DNA of 40,578 nt from Georgfuchsia sp049276455 (GCA_049276455.1 JBASWL010000078.1:1-40578), one strand, 5' to 3'; shown: positions 7,255-16,521, counted from the first letter of the stretch. Numbers and translations are program-made. The notes: generated by a model not told the origin, from the letters alone.

Positions 7255-8580
7255 ATGACACAATTAAAAGACAAGTTGTCGGAAAAGATTCAAGCGCACC
7301 GTCCTCGCACTGCCAAGCTTACCAAGGAGTACGCTGACGTCGTCATCGACAAAGTAGATATCGGGCAGTGCATGGGCGGAGCCCGTGACATCAGATGCAT
7401 GGTGACCGACATCTCCTATCTTGACCCACAAGAGGGAATTCGCTTCAGGGGCAAAACCATTCCCGAAACCTTTGCTGCCCTCCCCAAGGCTGCTGGCTCC
7501 GTTTATCCGACCGTCGAGTCCTTCTGGTACTTTCTTCTGACCGGGGACATCCCAACTCAGGCTCAGACGGATGATGTCGTTGCGCAGTGGAAAACACGGC
7601 AGGAGGTTCCCCAGTATGTGTTTGACGTGATCCGTGCTTTGCCGCGGGACAGTCATCCGATGGTAATGCTTTCCACCGGTATTCTGGCTTTGCAGAAGGA
7701 TTCGAAGTTTGCAGCCTTCTACAACTCCGGCAAGTTCAGCAAGTTGAATGCTTGGGAACAGGTTTACGAGGACGCGAGCGACCTCGTAGCGCGCATCCCC
7801 GTAATTGCAGCTTTCATTTATAACCTGAAGTACAGGGATGACAAGCAGATCGCCATAGATCCCAAACTGGACATGGGTGCAAATTTTGCCCATATGATTG
7901 GGCAGAGTGAAGATTACAAAGACGTGGCTCGCATGTACTTCATTCTCCACTCCGACCACGAATCCGGCAACGTTTCTGCACATACCACCCACCTCGTGCA
8001 TTCGGCATTGTCGGATCCCTACTATGCCTACTCTGCCGGTCTCAACGGTCTGGCCGGCCCGCTCCATGGCCTTGCCAACCAGGAAGTGCTCGGCTGGACC
8101 ATGAAGTTCCAGGAAAAATACTGTAAAGACGTCGAACCCACCAAAGAGCTGATCACCAAAGCCCTTTGGGATACACTCAATTCTGGTCAGGTTATTCCGG
8201 GCTATGGTCACGCCGTCCTTCGTCAGACCGATCCGCGCTATATGTCACAGCGTGAGTTCTGCCTCAGGACTCCGGGTCTTAAGGACGATCCCCTGTTCAA
8301 GCTGGTTTCCATGATATTCGAAGTTGCCCCGGGCGTTTTAAGCGAGCATGGCAAGACCAAGAACCCTTGGCCGAACGTCGATGCCCAATCAGGGGTCATC
8401 CAATGGTACTACGGCCTCAAGAACTGGGACTTCTACACTGTCCTGTTTGGTGTGGGCCGCGCCCTTGGCTGCATGGCCAATATCACTTGGGACCGGGCTC
8501 TGGGCTATCCCCTTGAGCGTCCCAAGTCCGTTACTACCGATATGCTTGAGAAGTGGGCAGCTGAAGGCGGCAGGAAGTAG
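7255..8580 (+). CDS. gltA: Citrate synthase, eukaryote/Geobacter-like type
   Basis: A 441-residue citrate synthase condensing acetyl-CoA and oxaloacetate. The catalytic triad is present: H271 in GPLHGLANQEV, H319 in PGYGHAVLRQTDPRY, and D376 in WPNVDAQSG. These blocks, and the overall sequence, match mitochondrial-type enzymes (pig H274, H320, D375) and the related enzymes of Geobacteraceae rather than the NADH-inhibited hexameric GltA usual in proteobacteria. The start at ATG 7255 has AGGAGAT upstream. The gene reads away from mdh and ends at a strong terminator. In betaproteobacteria gltA often sits between sdh genes and sucA; here the sdh genes are missing and a kinase-like gene lies between gltA and sucA, which suggests replacement by a transferred gene. 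Confidence 0.95.
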   Translation: MTQLKDKLSEKIQAHRPRTAKLTKEYADVVIDKVDIGQCMGGARDIRCMVTDISYLDPQEGIRFRGKTIPETFAALPKAAGSVYPTVESFWYFLLTGDIPTQAQTDDVVAQWKTRQEVPQYVFDVIRALPRDSHPMVMLSTGILALQKDSKFAAFYNSGKFSKLNAWEQVYEDASDLVARIPVIAAFIYNLKYRDDKQIAIDPKLDMGANFAHMIGQSEDYKDVARMYFILHSDHESGNVSAHTTHLVHSALSDPYYAYSAGLNGLAGPLHGLANQEVLGWTMKFQEKYCKDVEPTKELITKALWDTLNSGQVIPGYGHAVLRQTDPRYMSQREFCLRTPGLKDDPLFKLVSMIFEVAPGVLSEHGKTKNPWPNVDAQSGVIQWYYGLKNWDFYTVLFGVGRALGCMANITWDRALGYPLERPKSVTTDMLEKWAAEGGRK

Positions 8581-8612
8581 CAGCAGCTCAACTTATCCAA
8601 ACAGGAAGAAAC

Positions 8613-8646
8613 ATGGGGGGCTAAGCCCCCCATTTCTTGTTTTCCC
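8613..8646 (+). terminator. Strong terminator after gltA
   Basis: ATGGGGGGC (8613-8621), a three-base loop TAA, and GCCCCCCAT (8625-8633), followed by TTCTTGTTTTCCC. The nine-bp, GC-rich stem separates gltA from the ATPase gene, so the latter probably has its own promoter. Confidence 0.85.
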
Positions 8647-8735
8647 TTCGATTGCCAATTTGCCGTGACAGTTTCTTCCATGAAGAGGATGGTGCTACGT
8701 GTGCAAATACGCGGCCCTCTATCCCCGCTTGTTTG

Positions 8736-8741
8736 TATAAT
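8736..8741 (+). promoter_or_regulatory. Candidate -10 box for the ATPase gene
   Basis: A perfect TATAAT lies 38 bases before the GTG start at 8779 and downstream of the gltA terminator. No convincing -35 hexamer is seen 16-18 bp upstream. The predicted leader is about 30 bases. Confidence 0.4.
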
Positions 8742-8778
8742 CAATTCATTCTTTGATGCGGGTGATAGGGGCTGAACG

Positions 8779-10431
8779 GTGACAACGGGACAAACGGGCA
8801 ATTCCTCCCAAGTCATACCCGACTTCAGGGATGGAATCAAGAAGGAAGTCGCAGAAATAAAGTTCCTCATCCATGACCTACGGGTTGAGGGGTTTTTTAA
8901 CGAAATCCTTCATTATCACGTTACGCTCAATACCGATCTCGAGATCTATAATATAGAGCAGGCTCAGGTATTGCATGCGGCTGATGTTCAGGAACTTAAG
9001 TCCAAGCTCGGCGCAGCGCGTAAGGGGTTCCAAGTCTACTCGAATGCGGTAAAGAGTTTCTCGCCGGACCAAACGATACTGCTGCTTGGCCGTCGCTATA
9101 TTGATGCTATTCATGAGAACTGCCATCTCATTCTTAGCCCGCTGTGGGGGCGGTCGGATCAAGTACTTTCCTTTTTGCCAAAAGAGGCGCGCTCTGTACG
9201 CTCGCGGCTCCATTATCGTAATTGCATTAGCTGGCTATACGGCGTACACCTGCGCATTGCCGCCTTTCGCCAAGAGTCGAATGGAACAAGCCCCCCTGAT
9301 GAGTTCGATATTGCCGAGGACCTCCGCGATTTCACGCAGGATGTTGTTCGTGGGTATGTGGTCGGGAAGTCCGAGGCCCGCGTGGATTTGCAGCTCGAAG
9401 GGATGGTGTCGGCGGTCATCTCCGGCAGACGCCCGCGTTTCCGTCGCATGTTCTTCAATTTGATCATGAATGCTGTCGACGCTATGAGTGGGCGGATGGC
9501 GGGTGTTGTGCGTGTGAGTGCCATCATCGAAGGCGACCGAGTTTCCTTGCGTGTACGCGATAACGGCGTAGGCATGTCCCCGGAGAAGATTCAGCGACTT
9601 CTATCTGACCGACAGACGCTGGATGGAGAGATACACTCTCTTGGCTTCGTGTTTGTGCGCCAGACTGTGGCAGAGTTTGGCGGCGAACTGGATATAGAGA
9701 GCGAGGAAGGCAAGGGTACGACTATCACGATGCGCCTGCCTTACCTGAAAGACAAGATTTTGCAGCCGGATCCGACATACCCGAAAAACTATCGCCTGCC
9801 GGAAAAATACCGGTCCCTGTCTATGGAGACCGATACAGCGCGAACCGTTTCTGTGGATCCGTCAGTAACCATTGCCGCCGCAGTGGCACCAGTTTCCCCG
9901 CAGGAGCAGTCCTCTAGCGGAGACAAGGATGATGAGCGCTTTTACGGCAAGCTCCTCTTTGATGCGTACCAGAAGTCCAGAGCCCAGTTCCCAGGGTGTA
10001 TTTTCGCCATGGCCATCACAGAGGACGATCGGGTTGAGATGTTCACGCATAAGCCCTATGAGCGCGAATGGAACATCTCACACGAGGATCTTTCCCCCAT
10101 GTACTTCCAGGCGACCTATCGTGGGCGCATTGAGGAAGATGAGCTAAAACGTCCTATCGTGATTTTCAAACCGCCCCAGAGTGTTGGAGAGTATTTTGAC
10201 TTCAAGGAAGTGGCCGAGACAGATCGTGACATAGAGCGTTTCAAGCGCATGGTTCGTGACGAGGGCATTCGAATTGCGCGCAAGCTTATTGCGACCAAAC
10301 TCGACCCGCAGATGCCAGTTCTCCTGTCTGGCGCATCCCGGTTCTTTGCGTCATCCCCTGAGTTTCATGGGGCTGAGTCGTTTCCACTCGACCTGCTGGC
10401 GCGCCAAAGACTGTCAACAGAGGATGGTTAG
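8779..10431 (+). CDS. Soluble histidine-kinase-type ATPase of unknown role
   Basis: A 550-residue protein with no signal peptide or membrane segment. A HATPase_c domain is clear at about residues 220-326: N-box FNLIMNAVDAM (N231 is the magnesium asparagine), G1 box DNGVGMS (D261), G2-like HSLGFVFVRQ (H286-), and GKGTTITMRLP (311-). No standard DHp domain precedes it. Residues 25-45 contain IHDLR, with H32 a possible phospho-acceptor, but it is about 195 residues from the N-box, farther than usual. Residues 45-215 look helical. A separate C-terminal region (about 385-530) matches no family I can name. There is no receiver domain and no response-regulator neighbour. It sits alone between gltA and sucA. 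The start GTG 8779 has TAGGGG upstream. It may be a sensor kinase, an anti-sigma-like kinase or a non-kinase ATPase. Confidence 0.8.
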   Translation: MTTGQTGNSSQVIPDFRDGIKKEVAEIKFLIHDLRVEGFFNEILHYHVTLNTDLEIYNIEQAQVLHAADVQELKSKLGAARKGFQVYSNAVKSFSPDQTILLLGRRYIDAIHENCHLILSPLWGRSDQVLSFLPKEARSVRSRLHYRNCISWLYGVHLRIAAFRQESNGTSPPDEFDIAEDLRDFTQDVVRGYVVGKSEARVDLQLEGMVSAVISGRRPRFRRMFFNLIMNAVDAMSGRMAGVVRVSAIIEGDRVSLRVRDNGVGMSPEKIQRLLSDRQTLDGEIHSLGFVFVRQTVAEFGGELDIESEEGKGTTITMRLPYLKDKILQPDPTYPKNYRLPEKYRSLSMETDTARTVSVDPSVTIAAAVAPVSPQEQSSSGDKDDERFYGKLLFDAYQKSRAQFPGCIFAMAITEDDRVEMFTHKPYEREWNISHEDLSPMYFQATYRGRIEEDELKRPIVIFKPPQSVGEYFDFKEVAETDRDIERFKRMVRDEGIRIARKLIATKLDPQMPVLLSGASRFFASSPEFHGAESFPLDLLARQRLSTEDG

Positions 10432-10685
10432 TGGTGCCAAGCTGACAGTTTTGACTACTGCATTTACAAGAACTATGATCCGCTTGCCAAGCTCATGTGC
10501 TAAGCCTGTTGCGAGCAATCGGCTAAATACAGGCCTGAAAATCGACTGCTTGATACGGGTATCGTGCAGAAAATGCTTGGCATTCTGTTGATGATGTTCT
10601 CTGGCATTTTCTTGCAGGTGTGCATCGTGGGCGGAGCGGGGCAATGGGAAGAAATGATGTTCTACCCAGTACAGGTGACACCAAG

Positions 10686-13535
10686 ATGAAACAAATGTTG
10701 TCTAATTCTTACCTTTTCGGCGCCAATGCGCCCTTCATCGAAGATTTGTACGAGGCATACCTCGTCAATCCGGCAGCGGTGGAGCCTGCCTGGCGTGACT
10801 ACTTCGAAAAGCTTGGCACCCTGCCCGGCGCTGGCAACTACACCGGTCCCGATGTGGCGCATGGTCCGATCATCGTGTCTTTTGCCGAGCGGGCGAAGGA
10901 AGGTCTGTTGAAGCCTGCCAAGCGACCCAGTACGGTTGCTGTAGAAAAACAGGTCAAGGTATTGCAGTTGATTGACGCCTATCGTTCGTTGGGTAACCGC
11001 TGGGCACAGATTGATCCACTCAAACGCAAAGAGCGTCAGCAGATCGCCGATCTGGAACCTTCATTCTATGGTTTCACCGAAGCCGATCTCGGACAGAGCT
11101 TCAATGTCGGTTCTTTTGCGGCGGCAACCGGTTCCGAGCAAGCTACGTTGCGCGAGATACTCGATGCTGCGCGACAGACTTATTGCGGTTCGATTGGCAT
11201 TGAATACATGTACATGAGCGACGAAGCACAGAAGCGCTGGCTCCAGTCGCGGTTGGAGCCGATCCGTTCCATTCCTCAGTATGGGGTCGACGACAAGAAG
11301 CGTTTTTTGCAGCGCGTCACGGCGGCCGAGACGCTTGAGCGTTACTTGAATACGAAGTACGTCGGGCAAAAACGATTTTCTCTGGAAGGTGGCGAATCGA
11401 CCATCGTCGCTCTAGACCAGTTGATTCGCGTCGGCGGCGGCATGGGCATCGAGGAAATTGTTATTGGCATGGCACATCGCGGCCGCCTTAACGTGTTGGT
11501 CAATGTGCTGGGCAAGACACCTGCAATGCTGTTCTCCGAGTTCGAGGGCAAGCATGCCGAAGACCTTACCTCGGGCGACGTCAAGTACCACCAGGGCTTT
11601 TCGTCAAACGTCAACACGCCCGGCGGTCCCGTACATCTGACGTTGGCATTCAATCCCTCACACCTTGAAATTGTGAACCCGGTAGTCGAAGGCTCTGTCT
11701 ATTCGCGTCAACGCCATCGCAGCGACAAGGATGGCAGTCAGGTCATGGCGGTTCTTCTGCATGGCGATGCGGCAGTAGCCGGGCAGGGTGTGAACCAGGA
11801 AACGCTGAACTTCTCCAGTACACGCGGCTATGGCACCGGGGGATCCTTCCACATAGTGGTAAATAACCAGATCGGGTTTACCACTTCTGATCCTCGCGAC
11901 TATCGTTCCTCGCTGTATTGCAGCGACATTTTCAAGATGATCGAGGCGCCGATTTTCCATGTGAACGGCGACGATCCCGAAGCTGTTGCACTGGTGACAC
12001 AGATAGCAATGGAATTTCGCCAGACCTTCAGAAAGGATGTGGTAATCGATCTGGTCTGCTTCCGCAAGCTCGGGCATAACGAGCAGGATGAGCCGATGGC
12101 GACGCAGCCGTTGATGTACAAGAAAATTCAGACTCACCAGGGTACTCGCAAGCTCTATGCAGAAAAGCTGGTTGCACAGGGTGTTTGCGGCGCAGATGAC
12201 CCGGACCTGATCATCAAGGACTATCGTGCTGCGCTGGATCGTGGCGAGTTGCTCTATAACCCGGTTCTGGCCAACTATCAGCGTAAGCATGCGGCTGACT
12301 GGACACAGTTTCTCGGCCAGAAGTACACCGACGAATGCAATACCAAGGTGCCCATGGCTGAGTTGAAACGCCTTGCAAAGGCTGTGACCACGCTGCCGGA
12401 TGACCTGGTGCTACATTCCCGCGTGAAGAAGATCATCGACGATCGCCGCCTGATGGGCGAAGGCAAGCTGCCTCTGGACTGGGGCATGGGCGAGACGCTG
12501 GCTTATGCTTCTCTTCTGACGCAGGGCTATGGTGTGCGCCTTTCCGGTGAAGATACTGCGCGCGGTACGTTCTTCCATCGTCATGCGGTATTGCACGACC
12601 AGAACCGCGAAAGCTGGGATGCCGGCAACTACATTCCCCTGCAACACGTCGGCGACAAACAGACGCCGTTTGTCGTCATCGATTCGGTATTGTCGGAAGT
12701 GGCGGTGTTGGCCTTTGAATATGGCTACTCCACATTCGAACCGAATGAACTGGTGGTGTGGGAAGCACAATTCGGCGATTTTGCCAACGGTGCCCAGGTC
12801 GTCATCGACCAGTTCATTGCTTCTGGCGAGGCCAAGTGGGGCCGGCTTTCGGGACTCACCTTGATGCTGCCACATGGCTATGAAGGACAGGGGCCGGAGC
12901 ATTCGTCGGCGCGTATCGAGCGCTTCATGAATATTTGTGCCGAACAGAATTGGCAGGTGTGCATTCCCACCACCCCGGCGCAAATATTTCATTTGTTGTG
13001 CCGGCAAATGCTAAGAAAGCTCAGAAAGCCGCTGATCATCATTACGCCGAAATCGCTATTGCGCCACAAAGATGCCGTGTCATCACTTGACGATCTGGCC
13101 AAGGGCAAATTTCAGACTGTTATTGGCGAAGTGGATGAGTTGGATCCCGATAAGGTGACGCGCGTAGTACTTTGCAGCGGCAAGATTTATTACGAGCTGA
13201 TGGCGTACCGCCGTGAAAAAAAGATTGAGAACATCGCGATCGTGCGCCTTGAACAGCTCTACCCCTTTCCCAAAAAGGCCTTCGACGCTGAACTCAAAAA
13301 GTGGCCAACAGCCACCGAAATTGTTTGGTGTCAGGAAGAGCCGCGCAACCAGGGCATGTGGTACTGGCTGGTCTCGCGCCAGCACTTGGTGAAGGCATTC
13401 GCCTCCAACCAGACGTTGTTGCTCGTTAGTCGTTCGGCGGCCGCTTCTCCCGCCGTCGGCTATTATGCCAAGCACAACGCCCAGCAAAAAGCTGTTATCG
13501 AAGGTGCCTTTGGCAAGCTGAAGGCGCCTGAATAA
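10686..13535 (+). CDS. sucA: 2-oxoglutarate dehydrogenase E1 component
   Basis: The 949-residue thiamine-diphosphate E1 subunit of the 2-oxoglutarate dehydrogenase complex, which decarboxylates 2-oxoglutarate and passes the succinyl group to E2 (E. coli SucA is 933). The N-terminal E2-binding segment is SYLFGANAPFIEDLYEAYL. The thiamine-diphosphate region shows IGMAHRGRLNVL, GDAAVAGQGVNQE and VVNNQIGFTT, and the C-terminal transketolase-like half has LPHGYEGQGPEHSSAR. ATG 10686 is chosen because the family begins just before SxxxGxNAxFIExLY; an upstream frame to 10620 adds 22 residues without family support. AGGTGA lies upstream. First gene of sucA-sucB-lpd; the 254 bp before it hold no gene I can support. 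Confidence 0.96.
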   Translation: MKQMLSNSYLFGANAPFIEDLYEAYLVNPAAVEPAWRDYFEKLGTLPGAGNYTGPDVAHGPIIVSFAERAKEGLLKPAKRPSTVAVEKQVKVLQLIDAYRSLGNRWAQIDPLKRKERQQIADLEPSFYGFTEADLGQSFNVGSFAAATGSEQATLREILDAARQTYCGSIGIEYMYMSDEAQKRWLQSRLEPIRSIPQYGVDDKKRFLQRVTAAETLERYLNTKYVGQKRFSLEGGESTIVALDQLIRVGGGMGIEEIVIGMAHRGRLNVLVNVLGKTPAMLFSEFEGKHAEDLTSGDVKYHQGFSSNVNTPGGPVHLTLAFNPSHLEIVNPVVEGSVYSRQRHRSDKDGSQVMAVLLHGDAAVAGQGVNQETLNFSSTRGYGTGGSFHIVVNNQIGFTTSDPRDYRSSLYCSDIFKMIEAPIFHVNGDDPEAVALVTQIAMEFRQTFRKDVVIDLVCFRKLGHNEQDEPMATQPLMYKKIQTHQGTRKLYAEKLVAQGVCGADDPDLIIKDYRAALDRGELLYNPVLANYQRKHAADWTQFLGQKYTDECNTKVPMAELKRLAKAVTTLPDDLVLHSRVKKIIDDRRLMGEGKLPLDWGMGETLAYASLLTQGYGVRLSGEDTARGTFFHRHAVLHDQNRESWDAGNYIPLQHVGDKQTPFVVIDSVLSEVAVLAFEYGYSTFEPNELVVWEAQFGDFANGAQVVIDQFIASGEAKWGRLSGLTLMLPHGYEGQGPEHSSARIERFMNICAEQNWQVCIPTTPAQIFHLLCRQMLRKLRKPLIIITPKSLLRHKDAVSSLDDLAKGKFQTVIGEVDELDPDKVTRVVLCSGKIYYELMAYRREKKIENIAIVRLEQLYPFPKKAFDAELKKWPTATEIVWCQEEPRNQGMWYWLVSRQHLVKAFASNQTLLLVSRSAAASPAVGYYAKHNAQQKAVIEGAFGKLKAPE

Positions 13536-13558
13536 AAAAGAAAGAAAGTGAGAACTCC

Positions 13559-14782
13559 ATGCTGATCGAAGTCAAAGTTCCGCAACTGTCCGAATCGGTT
13601 GCCGAAGCAACGCTAACAAACTGGCACAAGAAGGTGGGTGACACCGTTGCCCGCGATGAGAATCTGGTCGACGTCGAAACCGACAAGGTGGTGCTCGAAC
13701 TGCCTGCCACAGCAGCAGGGGTTTTGGTGAAAGTACTGAAAGACGATGGCGCCACGGTCGTCGCCGGCGAAGTTATTGCCCAGATCGATACCGAAGGCGC
13801 TGTGGCCGATATCGTTTCCACCGCGGTTGACACAACAGCATCTACCGCAGTTGATCCAGTCGCGAGTTTGTCATCCACGGCAGCCGTGATGCCAGCTGCG
13901 CGCAAGCTGATGGAAGAAAAGGGGCTGACGACCGCAGAGATCGCCGGGTCAGGCCGCGGCGGCCGCATTCTCAAGGAAGATGTGCTCGGTACCAAGCCGG
14001 CGTCTACAGCGCCAGCTGCTGTTGTGAGTAAACAGGCACTGTCGCAGCCCGCTGGGATCAGTGCTGAAGCGATAGTTGGCGATCGTCCCGAGCAGCGCGT
14101 GCCGATGTCGCGCTTGCGCGCGCGTGTTGCCGAACGCCTGCTGCAATCGCAGGCGCAGAGCGCTATCCTGACCACGTTCAACGAGGTCAGCATGGCTCAG
14201 GTCATCGAACTGCGCAACAAGTACAAGGACAGGTTCGAAAAGGAGCATGGCGTCAAGCTTGGGTTTATGTCCTTCTTCGTCAAGGCCGCCGTTGCCGCGC
14301 TCAAGCGTTATCCAATACTCAATGCCTCGGTGGATGGCAATGATATTGTCTATCACGGCTACTTTGACGTCGGCATTGCGGTAAGCAGCCCAAGAGGTCT
14401 GGTTGTGCCGATCCTGCGCGACGTTGACCAAATGTCGTTGGCGCAGATCGAAATGAAGATCGCCGAGTTTGGCGCCAAGGCAAAGAATGGCAAACTCACA
14501 CTGGAAGACCTTACCGGCGGCACTTTTTCGATTTCCAACGGCGGCGTGTTTGGCTCGATGTTGTCGACCCCGATCATCAATCCGCCACAGTCCGCAATTC
14601 TCGGCGTGCATGCGACCAAGGAGCGGCCTGTAGTCGAGGACGGGCAGATCGTAATTCGTCCGATCAATTTTCTGGCGATGTCCTACAACCATTGCATCAT
14701 CGACGGCCGCGAAGCGGTACTCGGCCTGGTTGCAATGAAGGAAGCGCTGGAAGACCCTGCGCGGTTGTTGCTGGATATTTAA
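13559..14782 (+). CDS. sucB: 2-oxoglutarate dehydrogenase E2 (dihydrolipoyl succinyltransferase)
   Basis: A 407-residue E2 core of the complex, transferring the succinyl group to CoA. One lipoyl domain occupies residues 1-77 with the lipoylated K43 in VETDKVVLEL. A flexible Ala/Thr/Val linker follows, then the E1/E3-binding domain at about 108-145 (AARKLMEEKGL, GSGRGGRILKEDV), and the catalytic domain from about 178. The active-site motif reads NHCIIDG: the catalytic histidine (H378) and aspartate (D382) are kept, while the flanking DHR of most homologues is NHC. It follows sucA by 23 bases, so the two are cotranscribed. Confidence 0.96.
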   Translation: MLIEVKVPQLSESVAEATLTNWHKKVGDTVARDENLVDVETDKVVLELPATAAGVLVKVLKDDGATVVAGEVIAQIDTEGAVADIVSTAVDTTASTAVDPVASLSSTAAVMPAARKLMEEKGLTTAEIAGSGRGGRILKEDVLGTKPASTAPAAVVSKQALSQPAGISAEAIVGDRPEQRVPMSRLRARVAERLLQSQAQSAILTTFNEVSMAQVIELRNKYKDRFEKEHGVKLGFMSFFVKAAVAALKRYPILNASVDGNDIVYHGYFDVGIAVSSPRGLVVPILRDVDQMSLAQIEMKIAEFGAKAKNGKLTLEDLTGGTFSISNGGVFGSMLSTPIINPPQSAILGVHATKERPVVEDGQIVIRPINFLAMSYNHCIIDGREAVLGLVAMKEALEDPARLLLDI

Positions 14783-14800
14783 ATCAGTGAGGAATGAGGT

Positions 14801-14865
14801 GTGAGGAGTGGGGAGTAAAACTCTCGCGACTCATTGCTTTTCTCTCCTTACTCATGACTCCTCAC
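14801..14865. repeat. Palindromic spacer between sucB and lpd
   Basis: GTGAGGAGT (14801-14809) is the exact reverse complement of ACTCCTCAC (14857-14865). Inside, AGTAA and TTACT also pair. The spacer is built of GAGGA/GTGAGG-like words and their complements, unlike the coding DNA on either side. It may be a short dispersed palindromic element or an RNA-processing hairpin in the operon. Confidence 0.45.
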
Positions 14866-14875
14866 GAGGTTTACA

Positions 14876-16300
14876 ATGGCAAAAAAATTTGACGTAGTAG
14901 TTATTGGCGCCGGTCCAGGCGGCTATGTGGCGGCAATTCGTGCTGCTCAACTCGGCCTGTCGGCAGCCTGCATCGAGTCGCAAAGCTATGCCGATCCCAA
15001 GGGCGAAGTGCGACTCGGCGGCACCTGCCTTAACGAGGGCTGCATCCCGTCAAAGGCATTATTGCAATCATCGGAACTGTTCGAGCAGGCAGGGCACAGT
15101 TTCGTGATGCACGGCATAACAGCCGAAAGCGTCAAGATGGACGTGGCCACCATGATCCGGCGCAAGGACAACATCGTCACGCAGCTCACCAGTGGTATTC
15201 GTGGCCTGTTCAAGAAATACAAGGTGACGCTGTTATCCGGCCACGGCAAGTTCACCGGGCGTGGCGATGGACACTGGCAAATCGATGTTGGTGGCGAAGC
15301 TGTCGAGGCCAAGCACGTCATCGTCGCTACTGGCTCCAAGGCTCGTCATCTTGACGGCATCCCTGTAGATAACAAGGTGATTTGCGACAACGCCGGTGCT
15401 CTATGTTTCGACCATGCACCGAAACGCCTAGGCGTGATCGGAGCCGGTGTGATCGGGCTCGAACTCGGTTCGGTGTGGAAACGTCTCGGCAGCGAAGTAA
15501 CGATTCTCGAAGCATTGCCGGATTTTCTAGCAGCGGCGGATCAGGCGGTCGCGCGTGAAGCGTGGAAGGTCTTTACGCAAAAGCAGGGACTTAACATCCA
15601 ACTCGGCATCAAAATCCACAAGGTTACCCAGTCGAAGAAGGGCTTGGTAATTGAGTATGAATCCGGCGTTGAAGTGAAGACGCTGGAAGTGGACAAGTTG
15701 ATCGTTTCCGTTGGCCGCATGGCGGATACCACTGATCTTGGGATCGAGAGCGTCGGACTCAAGCTTGATGACAAAGGCCGGGTAGACGTCGACGGCCACT
15801 GTAGTACCAACCTGGAAAATGTGTGGGCGGTCGGCGATGTCATTCGCGGCCCGATGCTGGCGCACAAGGGCATGGAAGAAGGCGTCATGGTGGCAGAACT
15901 GATCGCCGGCCAGGCCGGGCATGTCAACTACGACGCAATCCCCTGTGTCATGTACACCCATCCCGAAATCGCCTGGGTCGGCAAGACAGAGCAGCAACTC
16001 AAGAATGAAGGTATCGAATACCGCGTAGGCCAGATTCCGTTCACCGCCAATGGCCGTGCGCTAGGGCAGGGAGACACCACCGGTTTCGTCAAAATGCTCG
16101 CTGATGCAAAAACCGACCGTATTCTTGGCGTTCATGTCATTGGCAACAATGCATCGGAGCTGATCGCCGAGGCTGTCGTTGCGATGGAATTTGGCGCATC
16201 GTCCGAAGACATTGCGCGCATCTGCCACGCCCATCCAACACTCTCCGAAGCCATGCATGAGACAGCATTGGCGGTGGATAAGCGTTCACTGCACTTTTGA
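14876..16300 (+). CDS. lpdA: Dihydrolipoyl dehydrogenase (E3)
   Basis: A 474-residue FAD flavoenzyme that reoxidises the lipoyl group of E2 using NAD. It has the FAD-binding VVIGAGPGGYVAAIRAAQLG at the N-terminus, the redox disulphide in GGTCLNEGCIPSK (C51 and C56), the NAD-binding GVIGAGVIGLELGSVWKRLG, and the C-terminal active-site HPTLSEAMHE (H453, E458). It is the third gene of the sucA-sucB-lpd set, and the E3 may also serve other 2-oxo-acid dehydrogenases elsewhere in the genome. ATG 14876 has ACGAGGT upstream. Confidence 0.96.
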   Translation: MAKKFDVVVIGAGPGGYVAAIRAAQLGLSAACIESQSYADPKGEVRLGGTCLNEGCIPSKALLQSSELFEQAGHSFVMHGITAESVKMDVATMIRRKDNIVTQLTSGIRGLFKKYKVTLLSGHGKFTGRGDGHWQIDVGGEAVEAKHVIVATGSKARHLDGIPVDNKVICDNAGALCFDHAPKRLGVIGAGVIGLELGSVWKRLGSEVTILEALPDFLAAADQAVAREAWKVFTQKQGLNIQLGIKIHKVTQSKKGLVIEYESGVEVKTLEVDKLIVSVGRMADTTDLGIESVGLKLDDKGRVDVDGHCSTNLENVWAVGDVIRGPMLAHKGMEEGVMVAELIAGQAGHVNYDAIPCVMYTHPEIAWVGKTEQQLKNEGIEYRVGQIPFTANGRALGQGDTTGFVKMLADAKTDRILGVHVIGNNASELIAEAVVAMEFGASSEDIARICHAHPTLSEAMHETALAVDKRSLHF

Positions 16301-16406
16301 TACATTAAGCCACAGACAACGCAGAAACTTTATACGCCTCTTGATGGAACTAAAACAGGGAATGGTTTTCTCTGCGGAGGCTGTTTCTATTTGTGCGCAT
16401 CGGGCT

Positions 16407-16439
16407 CAATCAGTTAGTGCAGTACATCCCTGCTGATTG
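16407..16439. other. Hairpin downstream of lpd
   Basis: CAATCAG (16407-16413) pairs with CTGATTG (16433-16439), with further pairing inside. It has no T-run, so termination is uncertain. The 221-bp gap 16301-16521 also has an imperfect CGCAGAAA / TTTTCTCTGCG pair; no gene was seen in it. Confidence 0.3.
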
Positions 16440-16521
16440 TGTGGGTAACACCAGTTAACAGAGTGACAGTACAAAATTCTCCCGAGCTTCGTTTAGAATC
16501 ATCTTAACAAGAGGAGACAGC

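Noticed and set aside
7264..8211. A 315-codon frame on the minus strand
   Set aside because: Fully antisense to gltA, without recognisable domains or a ribosome site.
10432..10685. Possible remnant gene between the ATPase gene and sucA, and an N-terminal extension of sucA to 10620
   Set aside because: No family resemblance in any frame. The extension precedes the conserved E1 N-terminus and is not supported.
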